Part shown: piece by piece, positions 10,732-19,271 of the stretch
Position numbering within the stretch: position 1 is the first letter of the stretch
How the letters are laid out: every line of letters begins with the position of its first letter
From: Acidimicrobiales bacterium
Lineage (GTDB): Bacteria; Actinomycetota; Acidimicrobiia; Acidimicrobiales; CADCSY01
Direction: 5' to 3'
Assembly (NCBI GenBank): GCA_030446545.1
Contig: JAUJNB010000002.1
Coordinates: 1 to 64,000, forward strand
DNA length: 64,000 nt
Position numbers and translations under genes: made by a program
Notes under the pieces: generated by a model
The model's input: the letters and a program-made list of their open reading frames with translations, nothing else
Databases searched by the model: none
Told to the model about the DNA's origin: nothing

Positions 10732-12092
10732 GTGGCCGACGATCTGTTCGGGGCGGCGGTGGAGCAGCGCCTGGCCACGTCGGCCCCCTGGCCGCCCGCC
10801 TGCGGCCCCGCTCGCTCGACCAGGTGGTGGGCCAGGACCACCTGCTCGGCCCCGGCCAGGCCTTGCGCCGCCTCATCGAGTCGGACCGGCTCTCCTCGAT
10901 CATCCTGTGGGGGCCGCCGGGCACAGGCAAGACCACGCTCGCCCGCCTCATCGCCGGCGCCACCAGCCGGGCCTTCGAGCCGCTGTCGGCCGTCACCGCC
11001 GGGGTCAAGGACGTGCGCGAGGTCGTGGCCCGGGCCAAGGGCCGGCTGGGCCAGCACGGCCAGGGCACGATCCTGTTCCTCGACGAGGTCCACCGCTTCA
11101 ACCGGGCCCAGCAGGACGCCTTGTTGCCCTCGGTGGAGGAGGGCGTGCTCACCCTCATCGGGGCCACCACCGAGAACCCCTACTTCGAGGTCAACCCGCC
11201 CCTGCTCAGCCGATCCACCCTGCTGCGCCTTCGGCCGCTGTCGGAGGAGGCGGTGACCACGCTGTTGCGCCGGGCGCTCGACGAGGAGGGGGCCGACGCC
11301 GACGACGACGCCTTGGCCCACCTGGCCCAACGGGCCGAGGGCGACGGTCGGGCCGCCCTCGGTGCCCTGGAGGTGGCCCTGGCCCTGGCCGCCGGCACCG
11401 ACGGACCTCCCATCTGCGTGCTGCTGGCCGACGCCGAGGCCGCGCTCGACCAGCGGGCCCTGCGCTACGGGCGCGACGAGCACTACGACATCATCTCCGC
11501 CTTTCTCAAATCGATCCGGGGCAGCGACCCCGACGCCGGGCTCTACTGGCTGGCCCGCATGCTGGCCGCCGGGGAGGACGCCCGCTTCGTGGCCCGACGG
11601 CTGGTGATCCTGGCCTCCGAGGACATCGGCCTGGCCGACCCCACCGCGCTGCTCGTCGCCGGCGCGGCCGCCCGGGCGGTCGAGTTCGTGGGTCTGCCCG
11701 AGGCCCAGCTCAACCTGGCCCAGGCCGTGGTCCACCTGGCCACCTCACCCAAGTCGAATCGGGTCACGGTGGCATTGGGTCGGGCCCAGGCCGACGTGGG
11801 CGACCGGCCCGCCGGCGAGGTCCCCGTGCACCTGCGTGACGCCCACTACCAGGGAGCGGCGGGACTCGGCCACGGTCAGGGCTACGACTATCCTCACGAC
11901 GACGAACGAGGATGGGTGGCCCAGGAGCACCGCCCGGCGGAGGTGGCCGGGCGGGTCTACTACGAGCCCTCGGCCCACGGCCAGGAAGAGGAGATCGCCC
12001 GGCGCATGGCAGCCCGAGACCGCCACCACCACGACCGCCGCGATCACGACCGCCGCGATCACGACCGACGCGGGCAGGCGGGCCCGTCGTGA
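10732..12092 (+). CDS. rarA: Replication-associated recombination protein A (AAA+ ATPase), one frameshift near the N-terminus
   Basis: RarA/MgsA-type AAA+ ATPase that acts at stalled forks, about 450 residues. The N-terminus starting at GTG 10732 reads ADDLFGAAVEQRLATSAP in one frame. The rest, from LAARLRPRSLDQVVGQDHLL, is one frame over. Adding one C to the five-C run at 10784-10788 joins them into the normal family N-terminus. Then come the Walker A GPPGTGKTT, the Walker B TILFLDEVHRFN, sensor-1 GATTENP and the family-specific FLKSIRGSDPDAGLYWLARM. After the RarA core ends, the C-terminus has a His/Asp/Arg-rich tail (DRHHHDRRDHDRRDHDRR). The stop overlaps the next start (GTGA). The frameshift is more likely a sequence error than a mutation. 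Confidence 0.9.
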
Positions 12093-12445
12093 GTGCCGTC
12101 GACCTGGCCGCGGTCATCGTGTCGATCACCAGCGTGGTGGGCCTGGCCCTGCTGGCCGTCGGCCTGGTGACCCTGCGCCGCACCTTGGGTGTGCTGCGCG
12201 ACGGCATCGAGGAGCTCCGCCGCGAGACCGTGCCGGTCGTGGCCGACCTCCAGGCCAGCGTCGCCCACGTCAACCGCCAACTCGATCGCATCGACGACGT
12301 GGTCGCCTCGATGCGTTCGGTGTCGGGCACCGTCGACGCCGCCTCCCGGCTGGCCTACGTGACCCTGGCCAACCCCGTCATCAAGGCCGTGGCCCTCGGC
12401 GCGGGCACGGCCAAGGCCGCCCGCTCGCTGCGCCAGCGCGACTAG
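12089..12445 (+). CDS. DUF948-like small membrane-anchored protein
   Basis: A 118-residue protein with one N-terminal helix (about 7-29, VIVSITSVVGLALLAVGLV) followed by an amphipathic, probably coiled-coil region (LRDGIEELRRETVPVVADL to VNRQLDRIDDVVASM). This is the DUF948 layout, seen in many actinobacteria and firmicutes just upstream of alaS or in general-stress operons. The GTG start overlaps the rarA stop. A structural or envelope role is usual for the family, but the function is unknown. Confidence 0.8.
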   Translation: MSAVDLAAVIVSITSVVGLALLAVGLVTLRRTLGVLRDGIEELRRETVPVVADLQASVAHVNRQLDRIDDVVASMRSVSGTVDAASRLAYVTLANPVIKAVALGAGTAKAARSLRQRD

Positions 12446-12459
12446 GGACCGCGCCTGCG

Positions 12460-12705
12460 GTGTTCAAGCGGCTGACGTGGATGACGATGGGAACCGGTGT
12501 GGGCTTCGGCGCCGCCGTGTGGGGACGACGCAAGGTGCGGGCCAAGATCGAGCGCTACCGGCCAGCGGCGGTGACGGCTGACGCCACCCAGGCGGTACGC
12601 CGCCTCGGCCACGACCTGCGCACCGCCCGCGACGAGGGCCGCCGGGCCATGCGCCAGCGGGAGGCCGAGCTGCGACTCACCCATCCGGCCCCACCCGACC
12701 CCTGA
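12460..12705 (+). CDS. Small conserved actinobacterial protein upstream of alaS
   Basis: An 81-residue basic protein. Its short N-terminal hydrophobic segment (WMTMGTGVGFGAAVWG, about 6-21) is followed by a helical, charged C-terminus (GHDLRTARDEGRRAMRQREAE). The GTG start at 12460 is 14 bases after the DUF948-like gene. Position between the DUF948 gene and alaS is shared with other actinobacteria, so it is likely real. It is possibly a membrane-associated partner of the preceding protein. Function unknown. Confidence 0.7.
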   Translation: MFKRLTWMTMGTGVGFGAAVWGRRKVRAKIERYRPAAVTADATQAVRRLGHDLRTARDEGRRAMRQREAELRLTHPAPPDP

Positions 12706-12763
12706 GCGCCCGGCGAGCGGGCGCTCCTGGGTGCCGCAGGCCCGGAGGTAGGCTGGCCGGGTG

Positions 12764-15370
12764 ATGGATGCCAACGCGCTGCGGCGTGCCTTCACCTCGT
12801 TCTTCGAGGAGCGGGGCCACACGCGGGTCGGCTCGGCCAGCCTGATCCCCCACCACCCCTCGGCGCCGCTGTTCACCAACTCGGGGATGATGCAGTTCGT
12901 CTCCTACTTCCTGGGCGAGGAGGCCGCGCCCTGGCCTCGGGCTGCCTCCATCCAGAAGTGCGTCCGCCTGAGCGGCAAGCACAACGACCTGGGTGAGCTC
13001 GGGCGCACGCGGCGCCACCTGACCTTCTTCGAGATGCTCGGCAACTGGAGCTTCGGTGACTACTTCAAAGAGGACGCCATCCGCTGGGCCTGGACCCTGC
13101 TCACCGAGGTGGTGGGCTTCGACGGTGACCGTCTCTGGGTGACGGTGCACGTCGACGACGACGAGGCCGAGGCCATCTGGCACGAGGGGGTGGGCCTGCC
13201 TCTCGGGCGCATCCAGCGCCTCGACAAGGAGAACTTCTGGGAGATGGGCCCCACCGGCCCCTGCGGGCCGGATTCGGAGATCCACTTCGACTGCGGCCCG
13301 GAGTGGGGCGAGGAGGGTGGTCCGGCCCACGGAGGCGCCGACCGTTACATCGAGTTCTGGAACCTGGTCTTCATGTCCTCCTTCCGCCACCCCGACGGGC
13401 GCCTGACCGATCTGCCCCGGCACAACATCGACACCGGCGGCGGCCTCGAACGCTGGCTGATGCTGCTCCAGGGCGTGCCCACCGTCTTCGACACCGACGC
13501 CGTGCGCCCCCTCATCGAGGTGGCCGAGTCGCTGAGCAACACCACCTACGGGGCCGACGCCCGTCGCGACGTGGCCCTGCGGGTGGTGGCCGACCACGCC
13601 CGCTCCATGACCTTCCTGGTGGGCGACGGTGTGGTCCCCTCCAACGAGGACCGGGGCTACGTGGTGCGCAGCGTCATCCGGCGCGCCGTCACCCGTGGCC
13701 AGCAGCTCGGCATCGACCGGCCCTTCCTCGGTCCCCTCGTGCGACGCACCATCGAGCTCCTCGGCCACGCCTACCCCGACCTGGCCTCGGGCGCCGATGT
13801 GGTGGTCGAGGTCATCGAGCGGGAGGAGCACCGCTTCCGCCAGACGCTGTCCACCGGCTCGGCCCTCCTCGACATCGAGCTGGCCCGTGGCGCGGTGCCG
13901 GGGGAGGTGGCGTTCAAGTTGCACGACACCTACGGCTTCCCCATAGAAGTCACCGAGGAGATGGCGGCCGAGCGCGGCGTGACCGTCGACCGGCGAGGCT
14001 TCGACGCGGCCATGGCCGCCCAGCGGGCGCGGGGCAAAGAGGCGCGCCGGGGCGCCACGGCCGATCTGCCCGTCGAGGTCTACCGCCGACTCGTGGATCG
14101 CTGCGGCGCCACCGAGTTCACCGGCCGGGAGGAGAACCAGACCAAGGCCCGGGTCCTCGAGGTGGTCGCCGGGGCGGAGGGCGGGGTGGAGATCTTCCTC
14201 GACCGCACGCCGTTCTACGCCGAGTCGGGCGGGCAGGTGGGGGACACGGGGACCATCGTCACCGACACCGGACGGGCCGAGGTCCTCGACACCACCTTCG
14301 CCCTGCCGGGGCTGCACCGCCACCGGGCCCGCATCGTCGAGGGGGAGGTGCTCGAGGGCCAGGAGGCGGTGGCGGCCATCGACGACGAGCGGCGCCAGGC
14401 CATTCGTCGCAACCACACCGGGACCCACATCCTGCACTGGGCCCTGCGTCAGGTGCTGGGCGACCACGTCAAGCAGCAGGGCTCGCTCGTCGGGCCCGAG
14501 TACCTGCGTTTCGACTTCAGCCACCACGCCGCCACCTCGCCCGAGGACTTGGCCGCCGTCGAGGACCTGGCCAACGGCGAGGTCCTGGCCAACGACCGGG
14601 TGCGCCACTACGAGACGACCAAGGCCCAGGCCGTCGAGGTCGGCGCCATCGCCTTTTTCGGCGACAAGTACGGCGAGATCGTGCGGGTGCTCGAGGCCGG
14701 CCGTCACTCCGTGGAGCTGTGCGGGGGGACCCACGTCTCGGCCCTGGGTGACATCGGGCCCATCCGCATCACCTCCGAGAGCTCCATCGGGGCCAACCAG
14801 CGCCGCATCTTCGCCACCACGGGGACGGGCACGCTCGAGCGGGTCCGGCGGGACCGCGACGAGCTGGCCCGGGCCGCCGCCCTGTTGGCCGTTCCCCCCG
14901 ACGAGGTGGTCGGGGGCGTCCAGCGGCTCCGCGACGACCTGAAGGAGGCCCGGGACCTGCTCAAGGCGGCCCAGCGGTCGGCAGCGGGAGCAGGCGCGGC
15001 CGGGCTGGCGGCGGGGGCCGTCGACGGCGTGGTCGTGGCCCGTCGGGACAGCCTGCGCCGCGACGAGCTCAAGGACCTGGCCCTGGCCGTCCGCCAGCAG
15101 GCCGGGGTACGGGCGGTGGTGCTGGGTGGGGCCCCGCCCGGTGGCGGGGTCGCCCTGGTGGCGGCGGTGACCCCCGACAGCGGCCTGACGGCCTCGGCCC
15201 TTCTCGCCGATGCCGCCCGCACGGTGGGGGGCGGGGGTGGCAAGGCGGCCGATCTGGCGGTGGCCGGAGGTCGCCACCCCGAACACCTGGACCAAGCCCT
15301 GGACCAGGCCCGGGCCGCCGCAGTCGGGGCCCAGGTGGCTGGGGCCGAGAAGAAACTGCCTGGACAGTAG
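12764..15370 (+). CDS. alaS: Alanyl-tRNA synthetase
   Basis: Class II alanyl-tRNA synthetase, 868 residues, the usual length. Catalytic domain marks are FTSFFEERGHTRVGSASLIP, TNSGMMQFVSYFLGEE and RLSGKHNDLGELGRTRRH with LTFFEMLGNWSFGDYFK. The editing domain has the metal-binding pair HTGTHILHWAL and CGGTHVSALGDIG, so it should clear Ser/Gly-tRNA-Ala. The C-terminal DHHA1-type C-Ala domain follows (GGGGGKAADLAVAGG). ATG 12764 was chosen; a GTG lies one codon upstream. The ruvX GTG follows two bases after the stop. Confidence 0.97.
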   Translation: MDANALRRAFTSFFEERGHTRVGSASLIPHHPSAPLFTNSGMMQFVSYFLGEEAAPWPRAASIQKCVRLSGKHNDLGELGRTRRHLTFFEMLGNWSFGDYFKEDAIRWAWTLLTEVVGFDGDRLWVTVHVDDDEAEAIWHEGVGLPLGRIQRLDKENFWEMGPTGPCGPDSEIHFDCGPEWGEEGGPAHGGADRYIEFWNLVFMSSFRHPDGRLTDLPRHNIDTGGGLERWLMLLQGVPTVFDTDAVRPLIEVAESLSNTTYGADARRDVALRVVADHARSMTFLVGDGVVPSNEDRGYVVRSVIRRAVTRGQQLGIDRPFLGPLVRRTIELLGHAYPDLASGADVVVEVIEREEHRFRQTLSTGSALLDIELARGAVPGEVAFKLHDTYGFPIEVTEEMAAERGVTVDRRGFDAAMAAQRARGKEARRGATADLPVEVYRRLVDRCGATEFTGREENQTKARVLEVVAGAEGGVEIFLDRTPFYAESGGQVGDTGTIVTDTGRAEVLDTTFALPGLHRHRARIVEGEVLEGQEAVAAIDDERRQAIRRNHTGTHILHWALRQVLGDHVKQQGSLVGPEYLRFDFSHHAATSPEDLAAVEDLANGEVLANDRVRHYETTKAQAVEVGAIAFFGDKYGEIVRVLEAGRHSVELCGGTHVSALGDIGPIRITSESSIGANQRRIFATTGTGTLERVRRDRDELARAAALLAVPPDEVVGGVQRLRDDLKEARDLLKAAQRSAAGAGAAGLAAGAVDGVVVARRDSLRRDELKDLALAVRQQAGVRAVVLGGAPPGGGVALVAAVTPDSGLTASALLADAARTVGGGGGKAADLAVAGGRHPEHLDQALDQARAAAVGAQVAGAEKKLPGQ

Positions 15371-15372
15371 GA

Positions 15373-15891
15373 GTGCAGGACCCACAGGACAAGGTTCCCG
15401 AAGTCGCGCAGGCAGCTTCTTCACGGGCCCCGAGGGTTGTCGGGCTCGACCTCGGCAGCCGGCGCATCGGGGTGGCCGTGAGCGACCCCTCCGGTGTCCT
15501 GGCGTCTCCCCGCCTGGTGCTGCAACGGGGGCGCGACCACGCGGCCGACCACCGGGCGATCGCCGCTCTGGTGCAGGAGGTGGGCGCCGGGCAGGTCGTG
15601 GTGGGTCTTCCCCTGTCCCTCGACGGGAGTGAGGGCCCGGCCGCCCGCCTGGTACGCCTGGAGTTGGCCGAGCTGGGCGCGGCCCTGCCCGTCCCGGTCG
15701 AGGCCCACGACGAGCGCTTCAGCACGGTCAGCGCCGATTTCGCCCTCATCGGCGCCGGGTTGAAGGCTCCGGCTCGGCGCAAGGTGGTCGACGGTGTGGC
15801 CGCCGCCGTGCTGCTGCAATCATGGCTGGACGGGCGGGCGCAGGCACGGCGGGCGCAGGCAGGGCGGGTACGGGCAGGAGACGCGACGTGA
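15373..15891 (+). CDS. ruvX: RuvX/YqgF family putative pre-16S rRNA nuclease
   Basis: RNase-H-fold protein of 172 residues; the family processes the 16S rRNA 5' end and has also been proposed to resolve Holliday junctions. Core motifs are VVGLDLGSRRIGVAVSDPSG with the first catalytic Asp, VVVGLPLSLDGSEGP, and HDERFSTVSA with the conserved Glu. A late Asp lies in KVVDGVAAAVLLQSWLD. The first 20 residues precede the fold, so the true start could be later than GTG 15373. The stop overlaps the mltG GTG (GTGA). Confidence 0.92.
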   Translation: MQDPQDKVPEVAQAASSRAPRVVGLDLGSRRIGVAVSDPSGVLASPRLVLQRGRDHAADHRAIAALVQEVGAGQVVVGLPLSLDGSEGPAARLVRLELAELGAALPVPVEAHDERFSTVSADFALIGAGLKAPARRKVVDGVAAAVLLQSWLDGRAQARRAQAGRVRAGDAT

Positions 15892-16979
15892 GCGACACAT
15901 TCTTCGACCAGGAGCACGACGAGGTCCAGTGGGAACCGCCCCGCCGTGGGGCCCGGCGGCTCCTGGTCCTGCTCGCCCTCGTGGTCGTCGTCGTGGTCGT
16001 GCTCCTGGCGGCGGTGGGGCTGTGGGCCAAGGGCAAGATCGACCCCTCGGGTGACCCGGGTGAGGAGGTGTCCCTCACCGTTCCCGAGGGAGCGACCACA
16101 GCCGACATCGCCGAGCTGCTGGCCACTGAGGGAGTGATCTCCGACGCCACCGTCTTCGGGTACTACGTCCGCTTCAGCGGAGGAGCGTCGTTCCAGGCCG
16201 GCGAGTACACCCTCGCCCGCAACTCGGCCATGGGCGACGTGGTCGAGGTGCTGGACCGGGGGCCCCAGATCACGTTCGACACACTGACGGTGCCCGAGGG
16301 GCTCACCCTCGGAGAGGTGGCCGAGCGGGTGGGGAGCATCGAGCGCTTCTCCAGCGAGCGCTTCCTGGAGCTGGCCGGGAGCGGCGAGGTCCGCTCGGCG
16401 TACCAGCCCGCCGGCGTCGACAGCCTCGAGGGGCTGGTGTTCCCCGACACCTACCGCTTCGACGAGACCGAGGACGAGGCCGCTCTCCTCCGGCGGATGG
16501 TCGAGCTGTTCGACCAGGTGGCCACCGAGGCCGGCTACGGCCGCGACACCCCACCCAACGGGCTGAGCACCTACGAGACCCTGGTGGTGGCCTCGCTCGT
16601 CGAGTCCGAGGCCAGGGTGCCCGAGGACCGGGGCAAGATCAGCCGGGTGATCCACAACCGCATCGAAGCCGACATGCTCCTCCAGATCGACGCCACCGTC
16701 ATCTACGCCCGGGGCGGGCAACGACGGCCCAACGGCCAGGTGCTCTTCAGCGACCTCGAGGTCGACTCGCCCTACAACACCTACAAGAACCCCGGGCTGC
16801 CCCCGACCCCCATCGCCATCCCCGGACGGGCCTCGCTGGAAGCGGCGCTCAACCCCACCCCCGGCGACTGGCTCTACTACGTGAAGTACGAGCAGAACGG
16901 CGCCCACGCCTTCTCCGAGACCAATGCCGAGCACAACCAGCGCATCGCCGAGGCCAAGGCCAAGGGCGTCAACCCGTGA
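15888..16979 (+). CDS. mltG: Endolytic peptidoglycan transglycosylase MltG
   Basis: Membrane-anchored lytic transglycosylase (363 residues) that cuts nascent glycan strands and so sets their length. A cytoplasmic tail of about 23 residues precedes one membrane helix (LLVLLALVVVVVVVLLAAVG, about 24-45). A LysM-like region and the YceG domain follow. The catalytic Glu is at about 239 in SLVESEARVPEDRGK, equivalent to Glu218 of E. coli MltG. The second hallmark, LLQIDATVIYARG, follows at the expected distance. It sits between ruvX and aroE, as in most actinobacteria. Confidence 0.95.
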   Translation: MSDTFFDQEHDEVQWEPPRRGARRLLVLLALVVVVVVVLLAAVGLWAKGKIDPSGDPGEEVSLTVPEGATTADIAELLATEGVISDATVFGYYVRFSGGASFQAGEYTLARNSAMGDVVEVLDRGPQITFDTLTVPEGLTLGEVAERVGSIERFSSERFLELAGSGEVRSAYQPAGVDSLEGLVFPDTYRFDETEDEAALLRRMVELFDQVATEAGYGRDTPPNGLSTYETLVVASLVESEARVPEDRGKISRVIHNRIEADMLLQIDATVIYARGGQRRPNGQVLFSDLEVDSPYNTYKNPGLPPTPIAIPGRASLEAALNPTPGDWLYYVKYEQNGAHAFSETNAEHNQRIAEAKAKGVNP

Positions 16980-17038
16980 CGGCCCGCCCCTGATGGCCTG
17001 CACCCGGGTGGCCCGCCCCTGATGGCCGTGGCACCCTG

Positions 17039-17890
17039 ATGGTGTGGGCGCCGGGGCCGCACACCCGGCTGGCCGGGGTGGTCGGCCACCCCGTCCGCCA
17101 CTCACGGTCGCCTGCCATCCACAACGCCGCCTTCCGGTCGCTGGGGCTCGACTGGGCCTACCTGGCCTTCGACGTGGCGCCCGGTGCCGGTGGAACGGCC
17201 GTGCCCGCCATGCGCAGTCTGGGCCTGGCCGGGCTCAACGTCACCATGCCCCACAAGCACGACGTGGCCCTGGCCGTCGACCGGCGGTCGGCGGTGGCCG
17301 CCACGTTGTCGGCGGTCAACACGGTGGTGTCGGTCGGCGACGAGTTGGTGGGCGAGAACACCGACGGCGCCGGCCTGCTGGCCGCCCTGGCCGCGGACCA
17401 CGGTTTCGACCCCTCCGACCGGCGGTGCCTGGTGCTGGGGGCGGGCGGTTCGGCCCGGGCCGTGGTCCTGGCCCTGGCCGGCGCCGGCGCCCGGGTGGTC
17501 GAGGTGGCGGCCCGTCGACCCGAACAGGCCGAGGTCGCCTCCCGGTTGGCGGGCGCCGTCGGACGGGTGGGGACCGCCGACGGGGCCGACCAAGCCGACC
17601 TGGTGGTCAACGCCACACCGGTCACGGGCCAGCTGCCCCTCGGCCTCGACCCGTCCCGGCTGGGTTCCGGCCAGCTCGTGGTGGACCTCGGCTACCAGCC
17701 CCGGGTCACGGCCCTGCTGGGAGCGGCCGCCGGGCGGGGGGCCACGACCGCCAACGGGCTGGGGATGCTCGTCCACCAGGCGGCGTTGTCGTTCCGCTTG
17801 TGGACGGGTGAGGACGCCCCGCTCGCGGCCATGGCTGCGGCCGCCTACGACGAGGGTGACCCACCCGAGCCGGATTCTGGTGGGCGGTAG
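17039..17890 (+). CDS. aroE: Shikimate dehydrogenase
   Basis: NADP-dependent reduction of 3-dehydroshikimate to shikimate; 283 residues. The substrate domain shows VVGHPVRHSRSPAIHNAAF, the catalytic Lys in NVTMPHKHDVA and the Asp in GENTDGAG. The nucleotide site is VLGAGGSARAVVLAL. The C-terminal ANGLGMLVHQAALSF is typical. ATG 17039 or GTG 17042 could start it. The roughly 60 bases upstream hold a short imperfect direct repeat (ggcccgcccctgatggcc, twice). The other shikimate genes lie 2 kb downstream, after the Uma2, prepilin peptidase and acylphosphatase genes. Confidence 0.95.
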   Translation: MVWAPGPHTRLAGVVGHPVRHSRSPAIHNAAFRSLGLDWAYLAFDVAPGAGGTAVPAMRSLGLAGLNVTMPHKHDVALAVDRRSAVAATLSAVNTVVSVGDELVGENTDGAGLLAALAADHGFDPSDRRCLVLGAGGSARAVVLALAGAGARVVEVAARRPEQAEVASRLAGAVGRVGTADGADQADLVVNATPVTGQLPLGLDPSRLGSGQLVVDLGYQPRVTALLGAAAGRGATTANGLGMLVHQAALSFRLWTGEDAPLAAMAAAAYDEGDPPEPDSGGR

Positions 17891-17900
17891 CCTGGTGACC

Positions 17901-18314
17901 ATGACGGTCGTCGTCGATGTCGAGAAGATCAGCGCCGACGAGTACCTGGCCACACCCGATGACCGGCCCCGCTTCACCGAGCTGATCGACGGGGAGGTCG
18001 TGGTGAACACACCCAGCTCACGCCACCAGCGGGTCCCTGGGTTTCTCTACCGGCGACTGGCGGCCTGGACGGAGGAAGAACCGGGTCGAGGGGAGGTCAT
18101 GATCCCCGTCGATGTCCGCCTCGACGACGACCACGTCTACGCCCCGGATCTCCTCTGGTTCTCGTCCGGACACGTCCCTGTTGGCGATGTCCCCTACGTC
18201 GACGGTCCCCCCGACCTGGCCGTGGAGGTTCGCTCGCCGTCGACATGGTCCCACCTCGACGGCTCCCACCTCGACGGCTTCACCCTCGACGTCGTCGAGC
18301 TGTTCGACCGCTGA
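17901..18314 (+). CDS. Uma2-family (DUF820) protein lacking its central catalytic segment
   Basis: The N-terminal part is ordinary Uma2/DUF820: ISADEYLATPDDRPRFTELI, VVVNTPSSRHQ, VDVRLDDDHVYAPDLLW and PDLAVEVRSPSTW. At that point the family normally continues with a Lys-Tyr helix and the Glu-Tyr-Trp-x-Val-Asp strand. Here it jumps to SHLDGSHLDGFTLDVVELFDR, a short Asp-Gly repeat joined to the usual C-terminal end. At 137 residues it is about 45 short. The PD-(D/E)xK Lys is therefore missing, so nuclease activity is unlikely. This is probably a decaying gene; members are often scattered as lineage-specific insertions. Confidence 0.8.
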   Translation: MTVVVDVEKISADEYLATPDDRPRFTELIDGEVVVNTPSSRHQRVPGFLYRRLAAWTEEEPGRGEVMIPVDVRLDDDHVYAPDLLWFSSGHVPVGDVPYVDGPPDLAVEVRSPSTWSHLDGSHLDGFTLDVVELFDR

Positions 18315-18335
18315 CCGGTTCGGTCACCGTCCGCC

Positions 18336-19028
18336 ATGCTCCTCGTCGTTTCCTGCGCGGTCGCCGGCCTGGTGGTGGGCCGGGCCCTCACCGTCGTCGT
18401 CCAGCAGGTCCCGGCCAAAGCGCCGGTCGGCCCGGCGTTGACCCGACTGGCCCGCGATCCTCTCGGTCGCACACCCGGCGCTCACAGTCCGGCCGTCGAG
18501 CTGGCCACCGCGCTGCTCTTCGCCGCCGCCGCCCTGCGCTTCGGCGCCGACGGGGCCCTGCCCGCCTACCTGGTGTTCTTCGTCGCCCTGGTGGCCGTCA
18601 CCGTGATCGACCTGGAGCACTACATCGTGCCCAACCGCATCGTGGTGGCCACCCTGCTCGTCTCCGTTCCCCTCCTGGTGGTGGCCGCCCTGGTCGAGGG
18701 CGAGTGGTCGCCGCTGCGCACGGCGTTGCTGGGCAGCCTGGCCGCGGGGAGCGCCCTGTTGGTGATCAACCTGATCTCGCCGAAGGGCATGGGCATGGGC
18801 GACGTGAAGTTGGCCCTGGTGCTCGGGCTGTTCCTCGGTTGGATCGGCTTCGGCCACGTCGTCCTCGGGATCTTCCTGGGCTTCCTGCTCGGCGCCCTCG
18901 GTGGCGTGGCGCTCATCGCCCTGAAGGTGCGCAAGCGCTCCGACCACGTGCCCTTCGCCCCGTTCCTGGCCGGGGGGGCCGCCCTTGCCGTCCTGGTGGG
19001 CGAGCCCATCCTGGCTTGGTACCTCTAG
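18336..19028 (+). CDS. Prepilin peptidase, A24 family
   Basis: Integral-membrane aspartic peptidase (230 residues, about 7-8 helices) that cleaves type IV prepilin-like leaders. The two catalytic aspartates are present: Asp92 in VTVIDLEHYIVPN and Asp156 in GMGMGDVKLALV. The cysteine-rich cytoplasmic loop (CxxC pairs) of PilD-type bifunctional enzymes is absent, and only a short loop of that region remains, so an N-methyltransferase step is doubtful. No pilin genes are in the window; targets are probably a tad- or type IV-like pilus elsewhere. It is followed within two bases by a repeat element. Confidence 0.9.
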   Translation: MLLVVSCAVAGLVVGRALTVVVQQVPAKAPVGPALTRLARDPLGRTPGAHSPAVELATALLFAAAALRFGADGALPAYLVFFVALVAVTVIDLEHYIVPNRIVVATLLVSVPLLVVAALVEGEWSPLRTALLGSLAAGSALLVINLISPKGMGMGDVKLALVLGLFLGWIGFGHVVLGIFLGFLLGALGGVALIALKVRKRSDHVPFAPFLAGGAALAVLVGEPILAWYL

Positions 19029-19030
19029 TC

Positions 19031-19149
19031 CTTCGGTCTCACTCGCTTCGCTCCGTTCGACCGAGCTGATCGTGCTCCGGGCGGCGGGCAGAGCCCGCCG
19101 ACCTCCGCCCTGACCACTTCTCTGGCCGAGCGGTGCTCGGCCGGTGCTC
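19031..19149. repeat. Dispersed intergenic repeat, copy A
   Basis: About 119 bases starting two bases after the prepilin peptidase stop. It shares its start (cttcggYctcactcgct), middle (tgatcgtgctccggS and gagcccgMcgacctccgccc) and end (ccggtgctc) with copy B at 47561-47732. It contains the near-palindromic actcgcttcgctcc and a GC-rich hairpin with two mismatches relative to copy B. No coding potential is seen. It may work as a terminator or be a small non-autonomous element. Confidence 0.75.
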
Positions 19150-19162
19150 TCTGGCCGCCAGC

Positions 19163-19253
19163 GGTGGGGCCGCCTTCGGCGGCGGTCGTGGCCGGCGGCC
19201 GGACCAGCGGGGTGGGGCCGCCTTCGGCGGCGGTCGTGGCCGGCGGCCGGACC
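19163..19253. repeat. Tandem 48-base repeat, about 1.9 copies
   Basis: A 43-base sequence starting at 19163 recurs exactly at 19211 (period 48). Each copy contains the hairpin gccgccttcggcggc, with five-base arms around a cttcg loop. It lies just upstream of the acylphosphatase gene, in a gap of 243 bases that also holds copy A of the dispersed repeat. It could be part of the same repeat-rich insertion. Confidence 0.85.
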
Positions 19254-19271
19254 GGGCCGTAGGTTGCGTTG

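Noticed and set aside
12677-15424. Minus-strand open frame of 915 codons
   Set aside because: Antisense shadow of alaS; alaS has full family motifs on the plus strand.
19031-19260. CRISPR array
   Set aside because: Only two repeat copies at a 48-base period with a five-base spacer-like gap, and no cas genes anywhere in the window.
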